Shown here: piece by piece, positions 9,481-21,284 of the stretch
Layout of the letters: every line of letters starts with the position of its first letter
Numbering within the stretch: position 1 is the stretch's first letter
Assembly: GCA_033961575.1 (NCBI GenBank)
Contig: CM066737.1
Span: 84,874,271-84,938,270 of the forward strand
DNA from: Aselliscus stoliczkanus
Lineage: Eukaryota; Chordata; Mammalia; Chiroptera; Hipposideridae
Length of the DNA: 64,000 nucleotides
Direction of reading: 5' to 3'
Position numbers and translations under genes: made by a program
Notes under the pieces: model-generated
What the model saw: the letters and a program-made list of their open reading frames with translations, nothing else
What the model was told of the DNA's origin: nothing
Databases searched by the model: none

Positions 9481-9584
9481 GTTCTCAAATCCAGTTTTGG
9501 AGAGGGATTGTAACTTAAGTGCCCTGCAATCTCAAAACAATATTAGATGCATGCTTGAGAGACTATTACACAGATAGTCTTATT

Positions 9585-9674
9585 TTTTTGTTTGTTTGTT
9601 TTTTGAGGGCAGTGTCACTGGCCCTCATATGTGGGACCGAACCCGGGGCCGCTGGCTTCCCAAGCCAGAGCTCA
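9585..9674 (-). mobile_element. 5'-truncated short SINE
   Basis: T-run, GAGGGCAGTGTCACTGGCCC, then the anticodon-arm region, ending at AAGCCAGAGCTCA without the GGCCGGCC head. Flanking ACAGATAGTCT repeats (about 9570-9580 and 9675-9685) are the target duplication. Confidence 0.88.
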
Positions 9675-9689
9675 ACAGATAGTCTATTT

Positions 9690-10690
9690 TTAAATGGGTC
9701 ACATGCAAAGATATTCTGAGAGACTATAAATATCTTAGGTACGAAACAAAATGGTGGAAAATTAAAATTAAATAGGAAAATACTGTAGACATAATTTATG
9801 TTCGCAAGATCACGTTATTCCTAGCTTCATTACCTTCTTCCCAAATTGATATTTGTTTATAACATAATTCATTTGGTGGTGTGCTTCCAAAGGATAAAGT
9901 TTCCTAGAATTTCATTAATTAATATACACAATTATCTTCAGTTCAGTTACTCCAGGAAATAAATAGTGTTTTCCTATAATTTGTATATAGTATATTTCCT
10001 AAGCAGCCATGTATTTTGCAGGGGACAAAAGACATTTTGTTTTAAGTACAAATATAGCTGAGTGATCAGTGCTAATGATGGAAAATTTCCAACAGTATTT
10101 AGAGTAGAGGACAAATGTACCAGCCCAACAAATCAGAGGCTTGAGAAAACAGAAACTTATTCTTTTGGGCTTATTTGAATTGTCTTAGCATCCTTATTGT
10201 AATTTAAAATTCAGTTGTTTCCCCCCCAAATATAGTGTTTGTAAAGCAATTAGACCTGGTGATTATAATTATAATTTTCAGTGTTTTTATGTGTGGCTGA
10301 ACAAAACCTGAACAGCAGTTCATCTACCCCATGCAAGTGATTACCAAACCATGAGAATCTAAAAGGAGAAAACTGTTATATGCCAAAATATCTTTTTCTA
10401 ATAAAAAGTATAAATAGTATGCTAGCCATTGATTAGCCAAATTTTACTAAGCTTCCAATAAATTAGTCTCCATTCAATTCCACTTATTTCCACATCTTAC
10501 ACAGATGGTATATTACCATTTCCCTAAAAATTATTTTATCTAACCTGTTCATTTTGAATATGTTCTCTTATTATATAAGAACACTTAAAATAAATCTTGT
10601 TTTGTTTAGTCAGAGAAGTTATTCAGGAGACTAAAATCTGTAGTCTAATATAATTATTTTTCTCTACTTTTACTGAAATAAAATCAGACC
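9690..10690. other. Unrecognised AT-rich sequence
   Basis: About 1 kb without a recognisable gene or repeat. No long reading frame and no composition change. Confidence 0.45.
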
Positions 10691-10699
10691 AAGAAAAGA

Positions 10700-10995
10700 A
10701 CGCAAATGCAATAAAGGACTGTTATAGGTTATAAGATGAATAAGTTCTGGGGATGTAACGTACAGCATGGTGACTATAGTTAATAACACTGTATTGCATA
10801 TTTTAAAATTGCTAGGAGAATATAGGTCTTAAATGTTTTCAACACACACACACAAATTGTAACTATGTAAGGTGTGTTAACTACCCTTATTGTGGTAACT
10901 ATTTCACAATATATAGATATATCAAATCATCATGTTGTACATCTTAAACTTACACAATGTTATATGCCAATTATATCCAGGTAAATCTGGAAAAA
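10700..10995 (+). mobile_element. Old L1 3' UTR fragment
   Basis: GGGGATGTAACGTACAGCAT, TGGTGACTATAGTTAATAAC and a final CATCTTAAACTTACACAATG plus A-rich end are characteristic of the 3' end of older mammalian L1s. Confidence 0.8.
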
Positions 10996-10999
10996 AAAC

Positions 11000-12645
11000 C
11001 CCAGAAATTGCTTAATTTCAAGTCTAGAGGTTATGACCAGAGAAATGAAATTTTCTGAAACATAGCAGACACTTGTCATTGTGAGATGTCCTTATTGTCA
11101 TGTGTACCAGTTCCTTCTGGCTCTTAATTTCATATTTTCAGTATACATAATTAACTGCAATTACATTTTCCTGGGAGAAACTAAGAAACACAGCAAATAT
11201 TTTGTTTATTTTGTGTATCTTGATAATTGCATTTCTCAAATAGTACAGTTACATGCAATTTTTGAAGAAGGCCAACTATTAATGACCCAGAAAGGAAGGA
11301 CACACAATTGAATTGGCAGGAAAGGTCTGATCCCAGCTCTGTGACTAATTAGCTTGGTAACCTTGGACATGTCATGGATGCCCTCTAGATACAAATAACC
11401 TCAATCTTATAAAAGGATAATGACATAGACAGATAATATCCATGTTGTCTAATAGATGTTAAATTCTACTTATTCTCTTATCTTGAGCCTGGATCCTGCC
11501 AGGTTTTGTAAATTATTTGTTTGAATTGTGTGGGAAAATTACATGAGTTTGAAGGCTAGATGGGCAAATGAGAGCTAAACTGAAATTATAAAATGTTGAA
11601 TTGCATACCCTAGAAAGAGGCCATTAAAAATTCAAGAGGATTACTTGACTTTTAAAAAAATTATACTATAATCTGACCAGGGCAGAATAATTGCTGTTAT
11701 TTTGAAAATATAAATTTTAATTGAACAATTAATAATAATTAGTTCAGAGAGATGTGCTGGAAAACTCAGTGAGGGTGAAAGACTCGGAAGGATTTGTATG
11801 CCTGCACTAATAAATTTAGTCATTTTAACACAATTTTAACTGCATGCCTGAGAGATTATTCCACAGACATTTTGAGAAGTTAATACATATTTAAATGGAA
11901 TGACATACAAATGGATTGCTGAATAAAAATAGAGCGCGTGCTATATGACACTATTTCAGCAAATACCCATTCTACAGTTTCCTTCAAGAGTAAGTGGGTC
12001 CACAAAATTAACACGGACATGGAAAAATAGGAATTACTGTCCCTTCATCCAGTACAAGGCATTTGGGGTAGTGTTCCAGGGTGCTATAATATTAGTACCC
12101 AAAGCATGTGGAATGTTACAGACTCACTAACAGTGCCATTGAGAAGAAATTCAGAGGAGAGCTCCAATAATAAATGACTACCAATTGGGTGCAATGTTCT
12201 CAATTCCAGATTTTCTCCCCACATTTTTCTTTAAAAAGCATGCAGTTGGTTATTGTGGGATAATTTATGGTAAAAGGGAAAGAAGGGTGACTAAAGTGGG
12301 AGAAGGCCTAGCAATGGGGAAAGATTTAGAATTCATATTATGTGCAATTTTGTGACTTTATTGCTTTGCTTGAAACTTCAGCTTTTTGTCACCTCCCCTC
12401 AAATTCCATCAGTCCCTATTAAATCAATAATTGTTTCCAGGTGTTTGATGGCCAGATGAGATTTCATCTTCTCTATGTTACCCACATAATTCACTGGTTT
12501 GCTCATGTGGGGAGAGTGTAGCTACGAAAAAAGGAACAGTAGTAATAAACTGAAAAAAAAATCAAATAGCAAATAGATTGTGGCTTATCAATAAAATTAA
12601 GAAGAAAAAGAGAAAGCACCCTCAAATAATACTCAGTGCCTTTAG
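11000..12645. other. Unrecognised sequence with a probable MIR fragment
   Basis: No coding signal. About 11315-11440 (CTGATCCCAGCTCTGTGACT ... ACCTTGGACATGTCATGGAT) looks like MIR. The remainder is AT-rich and unrecognised. Confidence 0.45.
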
Positions 12646-12664
12646 AGCTAATAAATGAGTTCAG

Positions 12665-13080
12665 CAGGGCCAGGCAAGTGGCTCAGTTGGTTAAGAGTGG
12701 GAGCTCTGGGCAGCAGGGTTGCAGCAGGACCGATTCCCACATGGGCCAGTGAGCTGTGACTGAGCTGAGCTGCCACTGAGCTGCCAACAGGTGACAGGAT
12801 GCCTCAGCTGGTAAAAGCATGTGCTCCTAACAACAAGGTTGCCAGTTTGACTCCCACATGGGAGGGTGAGCTACAGCCCCCCTCCCCACTCCCACAACTA
12901 ATATTGAACACGGCACCTTGAACTGAGCGGCTGCATGACGACTGGACTTGGAGCTGAGCTAGGTGCGCCCTGTACAACTAAGACTGAAGGACAACTTGGC
13001 TGTTACCCTTCCCAATTCCCCAATACTGTTTCTTCCCCAATTCCCCAATTCCCCAATCAAATCTTTAAAAATAAATAAAT
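12665..13080 (+). mobile_element. Dimeric tRNA-derived SINE
   Basis: Two tRNA-like units in tandem: the first from GGGCCAGGCAAGTGGCTCAG, the second with GGATGCCTCAGCTGG and B-box-like GCCAGTTTGACTCCC. The body includes CACAACTAATATTGAACACG and ACAACTAAGACTGAAGGACA, ending CCCCAATCAAATCTTTAAAA. TCTTT is present but the AATAAA has become AATCAAA. Flanks resembling AATAAATGAGTTCAG suggest the target duplication. Confidence 0.85.
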
Positions 13081-13089
13081 AAATAAATT

Positions 13090-13696
13090 CAGGAGGATAC
13101 ATGATCAATACTCAAATATTAGTTGTATTCTATACACTAACAATGAACAATTAAAAAGGAAATTAAGAAAACAATTAATTTTATAATAATATCAAAAAGA
13201 ATAAAATATCTAGGAATAAATTTAACCATGGAAGTAAAGGCCTTGTACACTGAAAACTGCAAATATTGCTGAAAGAAATAAATAAGATCGAAATAAAAGA
13301 GGTGCTTTGTGGGCCGGCCGAGTGGCGCGGTAGTTAAGCGCTGGCTTGGGAAGCCAGCAGCCCCGGTTCGAGTCCCACATATGAGGGCCAGTGACACTGC
13401 CCTCAAAAAAACAAAAAAAAAGAGGTGCTTTGTGTTCATCTATAGATTCAAAGCAATCTCTACTAAAATCCTAGTATCCTCTTACACACAAATTGAAAAG
13501 CTGATCCTAAAATTCATATGAAATTTCAAGAGAACTTGAGTAGCTAAAACAATTTGGAAAAAGAGAAAAATTGTTGGACTCATACTTTTGACTTCAAACT
13601 CACTATAAAGCTATAGTAATCAAAAGAGTGTGGTACTGGCATAAAGATAGACATATAGGCTCATGAAATAGAAATAAAAGTCAAGAAATAAACTCA
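13090..13696 (+). pseudogene. Old L1 ORF2 fragment (left part)
   Basis: Piecewise translation gives motifs of the L1 ORF2 region downstream of the reverse transcriptase core, such as SKRIKYLGINLT and LILKFI, with many stops and frameshifts. It is interrupted by a short SINE (13311-13417) and then by HAL1-like copy 3, and continues at 16490. Non-functional fossil. Confidence 0.8.
13311..13417 (+). mobile_element. Short tRNA-derived SINE (near consensus)
   Basis: Intact copy from GGGCCGGCCGAGTGGCGCGG to CACTGCCCTC plus A-tail, with an exact duplication AAAAGAGGTGCTTTGT (13295-13310; repeated from 13418). A good representative of the short family. Confidence 0.94.
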
Positions 13697-14816
13697 GGGA
13701 CTTCCGGTAAAATGGCGCAATAGACAGACGCTGAGCTAACTGCCTCCCAGGATCACACCAAAATTACAAGCAAATTATACAGCATTCAACCCTGGAGGTC
13801 CCCGGAACACTAGAGGAACAGAACCACTAAAGGAAGAACTTAAAGAGGAAGCCGTGTGGGGTCTGGTAGGACGGGCGGAGACGAGAGAGGGCGAGCCCCG
13901 TGAGGGAGGTCCCAGCTGTGGGAAGCTTGTCTGGTTGGGGGAGAGAGACTCTCCGGCCGCACACCAAGCTCACCAGCCCAGAGTTCCTTTGCCGGGAAGA
14001 GAAGTTCTAAGATAGCCGGCAGTAAATTAGTGAGGACTCTCTTTACTCAGCTCGGTGAGGCTAAGAGCGGCTCGAGAATCAGTGGGGCCGGTGCCCGGGC
14101 GTACTCGCCGGTGAGCACTTACCTGGTTCCTGGTGGAGGGAGTGGCTGTGTGAGCCGGGAGCCTGCGGGGACGGACTGAACTGAGCACCTTTGGTGCAAA
14201 GGCCGGAGGTTTTTGGACTGTTATTCCCGTGGTGTGGGGCCTGCACGCGAGTGGTGTAGGGAGGGCGCCATTTTGTCGGACTTGGGCACGCCCACGAAGG
14301 ATCAGGTCCGAGACCTAATTGGTCTGGTGGAATTGGCGCAGAAGTACGTGTGTGCGTGCGCGCGCGCCTGCGGCCTTGGATTCCCCACCCTCCGCCTGGC
14401 TTATACTGCGTTGCCAGGGAAACGCAGGGCGTGTGCCCTCCGGCTCCAACAGGCAGCTCACTGAGACCCGGGAGTGCACGAGCCGCCTCGGGTCCCCACC
14501 CTCCGCTCGGCTTGTGCTGCCTTGCCAAGGAAACACCTAGTGGGAGTGATCTGGCTCCAACAGGCTGCTCACTGAGACGCGGGAGTGCGCAAGCCGCCTC
14601 GGGTCCCTGCTCTCCACACTCCGCTTGCAGAGTTGCCAGGCTGGTGATTGGTTGTTGGGCTGCTCGGCCTCATCTGTGAGCGGCTGATTGGGACAGGCTG
14701 AGACTGGGAGTTTTCCTGGGAGTGTTGGGCCGTGAGCTGTGTGCCTGCGTGATCCAGCCAGGGCTCTCCTGGTGATCTATGTAATACATCAAAGCAATGC
14801 CAGAGCGACAGCCAGA

Positions 14817-15689
14817 ATGGGGAAACAAAGAAACATGTAGCAAGTAAAAGATCAGAAGAAACCTCCAGAAATGGAACCAAATGAAACAGAGGGATCCAAC
14901 CTTTCAGAGACAGAGTTTAGAAAACTGATGATAAGAATGTTTAAGGAACTTAGCGAGGACATAAAGAAGGATAGGGAAACCATAAAAAACAACGTGTTAG
15001 AACTAAAGAATACAATAACTGAAATGAAGAACACACTCGAAGGCATCGCCAGTAGAGTAGATGAAGCAGAGAATCGGATCAGCGATTTGGAAGATAAAAT
15101 AGCAGAACTCACCCAGTTGGCACAGCAAAAAGACCAAAGAATAAACAACAATGAAAATAGTTTAAGAGCCCTATGGGACAAGGTGAAGCGCAACCACCTT
15201 CAAATCATAGGGATACCAGAAGGAGAAGAGAAGAAGCAAGGGGTCGAGAATGTATTTGCAAAAATAATGACTGAAAACTTCCCTACCCTGGTGAAGGAAA
15301 TCAACATACATGCCCAGGAAGTGCAGGGGGTTCCAAACAAGCTGAACCCAAACAGGTCCACATCAAGACACATCATAGTTAAAATGGCAAAGGTTAAAGA
15401 CAGAGACAGAATCCTAGAGGCTGCAAGAGAAAGACAGCAGGTTACATACAAAGGAACTCCTGTTAGACTAACAGCTGACTTGTCTACAGAAACTCTGCAG
15501 GCCAGAAGGGAGTGGCAGGAGATCTTCAAAGTGACACAAAATAACGGCCTACAACCAAGATTGCTCTACCCAGCATGGCTATCACTTAAAATTGAAGGAA
15601 AAATAAAGAGCTTCTCAGAAAAGAATAAGCTTAAGGAATTCATTACCACCAAGCCAGCATTGCAAGAAATGTTAAAAGGGCTTTTTTAA
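14817..15689 (+). pseudogene. L1 ORF1 protein, early stop codon, otherwise open, copy 3
   Basis: The best preserved ORF1 in the window. The family start ATG at 14817 is followed by TAG at codon 8 (14838-14840); after that the frame stays open to TAA at 15689. A downstream ATG at 14871 would give 272 residues instead of 290, lacking only the N-terminal basic tail. The E/K/L-rich coiled coil covers most of the first 120 residues, followed by the RRM (IIGIPEGEEKKQGVENVFAK), RHIIVKMAKVKDRDRI and the C-terminal domain with TYKGTPVRLTADLSTETLQA. A protein from the inner ATG could in principle still fold as ORF1p; whether it is made is unknown. Confidence 0.92.
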
Positions 15690-15764
15690 ACAAAAGAAAG
15701 GGGTAAACAAGCTAACCCAGAGAGACAATTTAAGAAGATTGAAGTCATTTCAAGCAGATATAAA

Positions 15765-16170
15765 GGAAAAACTGATGGTTGCTGGCTGGGAGGGAGTGGA
15801 GAAGAGGGAGAGGGGGAAGGTTTTGGACAGTGTATGTGGGACTACAATGTTGCCATAGGGATATGGGGGCAGTTCTGGGAATGTAATTGACAATGTTGTG
15901 AAGAGACTATTATGTTGCGAGAAATAAGTCAGTCGGAGAAGGACAGATACCATGTGATCTCACTTGTGTGTAGAGTCTGAAGAGCTGAGTGAATGATCAA
16001 AGTAAACAGACTCGTAGATGTAGAGGAAAAACTGAGGGTTGCTAGTTGGGAGGGGGGTGGGGATGGGGGGGAAGAGGAAGGGATTAGACAGCATAAATAG
16101 ACAACTACAATATTGCCACAGGGATATGAAACACAGTTCGGGGAATATAATAATGTTGTAAAAATTTTGT
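15765..16170 (+). repeat. Tandemly duplicated 3' module of HAL1-like copy 3
   Basis: GGAAAAACTGA starts at 15765 and again at 16025, 260 bp apart, with the ORF2 tail remnant (TATTATGTTGCGAGAAATAA) between them. The two unit starts are diverged in the G-rich part but clearly homologous (both continue GTTGCTRG-TGGGAGGG). Confidence 0.87.
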
Positions 16171-16489
16171 GGCATGTCAGATAATCACATGTTTTGTTAG
16201 GGAGACCACTTCATGGATGGAGTGGAGGCTTGATCACTTCACTGTACACCTGAAGCTGATGTTGTATAGTATTGTATGCCAACTGCAACTGAATATGTGG
16301 ATGGTCACGGGATGTGGAGTATACTGTGGAGGGGAGTCAGGGGACTTGTGATGGATATGTATGATATGCGGGGGGAGTGGGGTGGCAAACTGGGGGAGGG
16401 GTTTTTTTACTTTGGGGCGTGAAGAGTACAACTATTGCCTTGTGTTGTACACCTGAAACTAATAAAAAATAAATTAAAAAAAAAAAAAG

Positions 16490-16805
16490 AAACTCACATA
16501 CCTCTGGGAAACTCACTTTTGACCAGTCAATGTGGAAAGAATATTCCCTTCAACAACTGGTACTAGGATAATTGGATATCAACATATCAAAGTATGAAGT
16601 TGAACCCTTCACAGTATATACAAAAATTAACTCAAAGCAGATCAAAGACTACGCTGAAAGCTAAAATTATAAAATTCTTAGACGGAAATTAGGAGTAAAT
16701 CTCATGACTTTGGATTTGGCAATGATTTCTTATGTATAACACTAAAAGCACAGGCAAAAAAAAGGAAAAAGATTAATTGGACTTCATCAAAATTAACTTT
16801 TAGGG
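16490..16805 (+). pseudogene. Old L1 ORF2 fragment (right part)
   Basis: Continuation of the L1 ORF2 fossil broken at 13696: it encodes broken motifs such as KLTFDQSMW and KINSKQ, and ends near 16805 without a 3' UTR. Confidence 0.7.
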
Positions 16806-17453
16806 CTTTTGTAGGTTTTCCCTAATCTTCAAATTTCTACCAATCTTAGTGGGAGTTTTGTAGAACTGCTTCTACTTTCAAAGAGCTTTTACATAAATGG
16901 TTTTATTTTTATTCAAAATCCAAATAATAGCTAAAATGAAACAAATGGTCTTTCCTTGATTGCCATATTAGTAGAAATGTTTGTTTTGTATATATGTAAA
17001 GCCATCACATAGAGGACTAATTACAGGTTTAAACATGTGGTTCTTAATATACAAAGAAGTTACTGTACATTTTATTTGAACAAGAAGCAATTAGGTGAGC
17101 TTAGAAGTTGATTTGATTACATATTTAAGTTCATACTTGCATTTTTCAATATAGTTATCAATATAATGAAATGCATAAATTAATAGATAAATTTTTCATA
17201 TAAGTATTCGTAATTCAATTGAGAGGGATATTTCTTATTTGATAACAATATACATTATTTCTATGATTGTTGTTTTTTCTAATATTTTCTCTAGCAAGAT
17301 AAAGTGTATTTACAATCAAAAGTCACAGTTTAATAAATTTAGATGTCAAATTAAGTGCAATTATATTTTGATTAACTGATATAAAAGTAGGTAGTGAAAT
17401 ATTAATATTCCAATTGTCTAATTCAAAGACTAAAACTGACTTCATTACTATGC
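16806..17453. other. Unrecognised AT-rich sequence
   Basis: No gene or recognisable repeat seen. Confidence 0.45.
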
Positions 17454-17465
17454 TATTACAAATTA

Positions 17466-17582
17466 TTTATTTATTTATTTTTTTGAGGGCAGTGTCACTG
17501 GCCCTTATATGTGGGACCAAACTGGGGCCGCTGGCTTCCCAAGCCAGCGCTTAACCACAGCGCCACTTGGACGGCCCTATGG
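17466..17582 (-). mobile_element. Short SINE with TTTA-type tail
   Basis: Reverse short SINE ending CGCCACTTGGACGGCC; tail (TTTA)n on the plus strand. Duplication TATTACAAATTA at 17454-17465 and 17583-17594. Confidence 0.92.
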
Positions 17583-17594
17583 TATTACAAATTA

Positions 17595-18132
17595 ACATTA
17601 CCATTTTTAAAGCTATATTATGAATTAATACAGCAAATGGATTCAGAAGCATTTGATTAAACCACTTATCACATTGTAGTTTATTTTTCACAAATTTTTA
17701 CATAGGAGAATTCAGTTAGGTTAAATGTTCCTTTAGAGGAAAAGAGAAACAAGAATTACTATTACTGTAAAACTTCATTATATCTGTAATGTCATATGTA
17801 AAATTAAACTTTATTTTACATATTTAATATTTTGTATTATTTTTCATTTATAAATGATTCTACATATAATAAGTCTGGCTGATGCTTTGATTGAAAATGT
17901 GTGAGCCCCAAAGCAAATGTCCCATCTAAGTCTTGTCTGGACTCCTGATCTAAAGAATCTGTAAGTTAAAAATGTGTATTGTTTTAAGCCGCAAGGTCTG
18001 TGTTGTTACACAGCTACAGATAAAAGAGGTAAGATCAAGGTAAGATCTGGCATGCCTCCACTCTGCTCTCATGGGGCTTTCTATGCAGTCATTTGGAATA
18101 TACTCATATTTAATGTAACTCTGCTTATCTGC
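17595..18132. other. AT-rich sequence with an MLT1-like LTR end
   Basis: 17595-17870 is unrecognised. About 17925-18030 (GAATCTGTAAGTTAAAAATG, TTGTTTTAAGCCGCAAGGTC) resembles the 3' end of an ancient MLT1-type MaLR LTR in plus orientation. Confidence 0.5.
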
Positions 18133-18748
18133 TGAAGGGATTCAGAACAGGCCTCCCCAAGATGTGCCACTTCAGCATGTGATTTATCTTGAGTTAAAGG
18201 CAATCAACACCCTGTGGACCCATGAGAAACTTTTACCTCTCAGTTGAATAATTCAAATTAGTGGACTTGCCGATTACAAGAGTTATCATCTAAAATAACT
18301 TTTTATGATCTATTTATAGGACAGGGCAAACCTAATTACTGAACATGTACTCTTCTTTTTTTTTAGAGGGAAGGGTCACTGGCCCTCATATGTGGGATCC
18401 GAACTGGAGCCACTGGCGTCCCAAGACAGCTCTTAACCAACACGCCACTCGGCCGGCCCAACATCTACTTTTCTTACATCCTGTAAAAGACCTTCCTCCC
18501 CTCTAAAGCCTCAAGGTACCTTACCACATCCGTAGCTCAGAATATTACATATACCTCATTTTACCTCTCTGTACCTAAAAGTCTCATGTATGTGGTACCT
18601 CTGACTCTTTTATGTATGTGGGGTTCCCATATGTACATATGTGATTAAATTTGGTTATTTTCTCTTGTTAATCTGTCTCATGTCAATTTAATTATTAGAC
18701 CAGCCGAAAGAACCTACAAGGGTAGAAGAAAGTTTCTTCCTCCCCCAC
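18133..18748 (+). mobile_element. ERV LTR (related to the LTR near 35.7 kb), split by a SINE
   Basis: Starts TGAAGGGATTCAGAACAGGC, contains ATTAAA (18644-18649) as a candidate poly(A) signal, then TTAATCTGTCTCATG and ends near CCCCCACA. It is similar along its length to 35707-36615, and the layout suits a class I ERV LTR. The exact ends and target duplication are not resolved. Confidence 0.65.
18357..18458 (-). mobile_element. Short SINE inside the 18.1-kb LTR
   Basis: Reverse short SINE ending CACTCGGCCGGCCC. Flanks ACATGTACTCTTCT and ACATCTACTTTTCT are a diverged duplication. Confidence 0.88.
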
Positions 18749-18895
18749 ACTACCTTTCTCACTAGTCTATATGCAACTCAAGGACTCAGATGATCTATAA
18801 TTTTAGCGCCTCACACACTACCTGACACATAGTAGGCACTCAGAAATATTTGTTGTGAGATATTAACCACCATGCTCAGATAAATTAGGATTCTT

Positions 18896-19001
18896 TTTTT
18901 TTTCCTGAGGGCAGTGTTACTGGCCCTCATATGTGGGATCCAAACCGGGGCTGCTGGCATCCCCAAACCAGCTCTTAACCAATGCGCCACTCGGCCGTCC
19001 C
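18896..19001 (-). mobile_element. Short SINE
   Basis: Reverse short SINE with the head diverged at GGCCGTCC; exact duplication TAAATTAGGATTCTT at 18881-18895 and 19002-19016. A MIR-like stub (18790-18860, CATAGTAGGCACTCAG) precedes it. Confidence 0.93.
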
Positions 19002-19016
19002 TAAATTAGGATTCTT

Positions 19017-20095
19017 AATGAGGCCGTCATGACACTAAAATGATAGGAAGGTGCTAGGAAAAACTTTACAAAAAGGATAAGATGTGGTTCTTAAAAGAAT
19101 CGTTAAGTCACCATTTGCTCTCTTCAAATTTGGGGCTCATCAGGCTGAAAAAAAACCCAATGTCATTAATATGTTAGACTTCAAAAAATAAGAATAACCA
19201 TTTAACCATAACTGAAAATTAGCTTCAGTGCTTTATAGTCCCATTTCCAATATTTCTCTGGGGTGAGAAGAGTGGGGGCAAATAAATTTTCACAATAAAA
19301 TGTGAGGCAAGTACAACTGCATGGGACTACAGAATAATTTTTCAAAAGAGATACAGAGACCTACATTCCATCCTAACAGAATTAGTTTCACTATTTTTTA
19401 GATTCATGCAATGATGAGAGCAAGCAGGGATGGTATATTGTGAGGACATAATCTAATATACACTGCTAACTGGCTGATTCACAATGACCTTTCTGAAAGA
19501 AAAGAATGCCCCATGTAAAGTTCTTAGAAGGCTAGTAAATTGCTTTTGTCAAATCAAAAGGCATCTTTGTTTCCAGTACATAGAAAGTGAATGTTACAAC
19601 ATAGAGATTCTTAATTGTTATCAAAAGCTACGGATGTTGATTACACATTAAAAGAAAAAGGTTTAGTTCATAAATACTAGGCCAAGTAGAAATGAGAATG
19701 TTAAAATTATCTCCTTGGTTGAACTGCATGTTAGACATAAAAATATGAATAGGTTTCTAGCAGAAAAAATATTTTAAAAATATAAAAAAGTATAGTTTCA
19801 ATTAATTTTATATATTAGCTGAAAACTTCTAGTGTTATTTTGAATAAACTAACTTTGCAATGATATGTTATGAAACTATTCAAAGGTGTGGCACCTCAGA
19901 TGAAAAATTATTGAGCACTGTTTCTATGAAGCATCCAAGACATTTGTGGTTCCAAATAAAAGCAAGTCTTCATATTTCAGGTGTAAAGCAAGCCAGGTTT
20001 GTGAAGTTAATACACATGGAAGGGCCCCAGTCACCAAATCTCCAAAGTGTGGCAGATGTTTCCCCATACCAACAATTCTCTAACACTGGTTAGGC
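19017..20095. other. Unrecognised sequence
   Basis: No gene or identifiable repeat. A 77-codon open frame at 19860-20093 has no recognisable domain and no splice context; I treat it as chance. Confidence 0.45.
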
Positions 20096-20099
20096 ATCC

Positions 20100-20940
20100 T
20101 ACAATTAAACTAAATTCTGACACTATCTACCCAGACATACCCTCTGAAGCCACAGGTTAAGAGCTCAGTCCTACAAGACTGCCCTTCACTTCAGAAGTCA
20201 GTCACAAGCCCAGGTTGTCACCTGTGGCTCTGACCCATCATCAACAGATTGGAGGTTCCTATGAACCCTCCTTGGGTTTGATTAATTTGCCAAAATGGCT
20301 CACAGCACTCAGGAAAGTCATTAACTCACTCAATGATCAGCTTATTATAAAGGATATTAAACCATACAAATCAACAGCTAGATGAAAAGAAATGTAGGGC
20401 AAGGACCTGAACAAAGACAAGCTTCTGTTCTCATTGAGTTTGGGGCTCAGCAGGGTGGCACACGAAATCATTCTGGTTCCCCAACCTAGAAGCTCTCCAA
20501 ACCCCATACTTTTGGGTTTTCATGGAGGCTTCATTATACAGGCATGATTGATTACATCACTGACCATTGGTAACCCACTTCAAGCTCCAGGTCCTCTCCT
20601 CACAACAGGAATCAGAGAGTGGGGCTGAAAGTTCTAACCCCTCTATTCGTGGTTGGTTCCCCTGATCCTTTCCAAAAGTCACCTCAATAAATAAACCCAT
20701 TTGTGGTGGAAAGGGGCTTGTTATGAATAACAAGACACCCATTTCACCTTCACAGCTCTGAGCCAATTTCAGGAGCTGACGACAAGATACCAAATATTAT
20801 AACAACAAAAAAAATGCTCCCATTTCTCTTATTGCTCATGAAATTCCAAGGGTTTTGGAAGCTGTGGACCAGGAACCTAGGTGAAGATCAAAAACATATT
20901 TCTCATTAAAATACACAGTATCACAACATGGAATGGGTAT
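20100..20940 (-). mobile_element. Ancient ERVL-type LTR, probably antisense
   Basis: Blocks such as CAAAATGGCTCACAGCACTC, TTATTATAAAGGATATTA, GGCTTCATTATACAGGCATG and GGGGCTTGTTATGAATAACA match, from memory, an old mammalian LTR family of the ERVL group. Ends are too worn for a duplication to be found. Confidence 0.55.
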
Positions 20941-20944
20941 ATTC

Positions 20945-21284
20945 TGTCATTTCCCCCCCTTACAGCAAATGGGATTCACAGGATTTGTGTGGATTTATAA
21001 AGATCATCCCTTTGTCTCCTTCACATTCATACAAGACATTTCTCATCCCAATGAGAATCTAGACTGATGTGGAAACTCTAACAACTAAGATGCCTCCATT
21101 CAAATCAGGAGTAACTTCCATTATTTAAATAACCCCAACTCTTTACAAAATAAGACAGTCTTTCAGATATTTATTTAACATTCAGAGTGGTTCACTTTTT
21201 CTTCTAATCTTTATGTAGTTAGTGATACTTTCTTTAATTGAGAACTCCTTTTATTATTTCTTAATCTTGACTTGTTTTGGGTTT
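20945..21284. other. Unrecognised sequence
   Basis: No gene or repeat recognised. Confidence 0.4.

Larger units (their letters stand above)
13697..16489 (+). mobile_element. ORF2-deleted L1 (HAL1-like), copy 3, full length
   Basis: Complete 2.8-kb element beginning GGACTTCCGGTAAAATGGCG and ending with CACCTGAAACTAATAAAA and an A-rich tail. A 7-bp flank AAACTCA (13690-13696, 16490-16496) is the target duplication; the site is inside an old L1 ORF2, which resumes in register afterwards. The layout equals copy 2: CpG-rich 5' UTR, ORF1 14817-15689, a remnant of the ORF2 endonuclease (15727-15758), then the duplicated 3' module. Copies 2 and 3 share the same junction around GACAATTTAAGAAGATTGAA, so both descend from one already deleted source element and are not independent deletions. 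Confidence 0.93.

Noticed and set aside
13311..13417. SINE heads as functional tRNA genes
   Set aside because: They have A- and B-box-like motifs, but the acceptor stem does not close and every copy continues into a SINE body or A-tail with target duplications.
14871..15689. 272-codon open frame as a host gene
   Set aside because: It is L1 ORF1 of HAL1-like copy 3, shared with copies 1 and 2 in the same element context.
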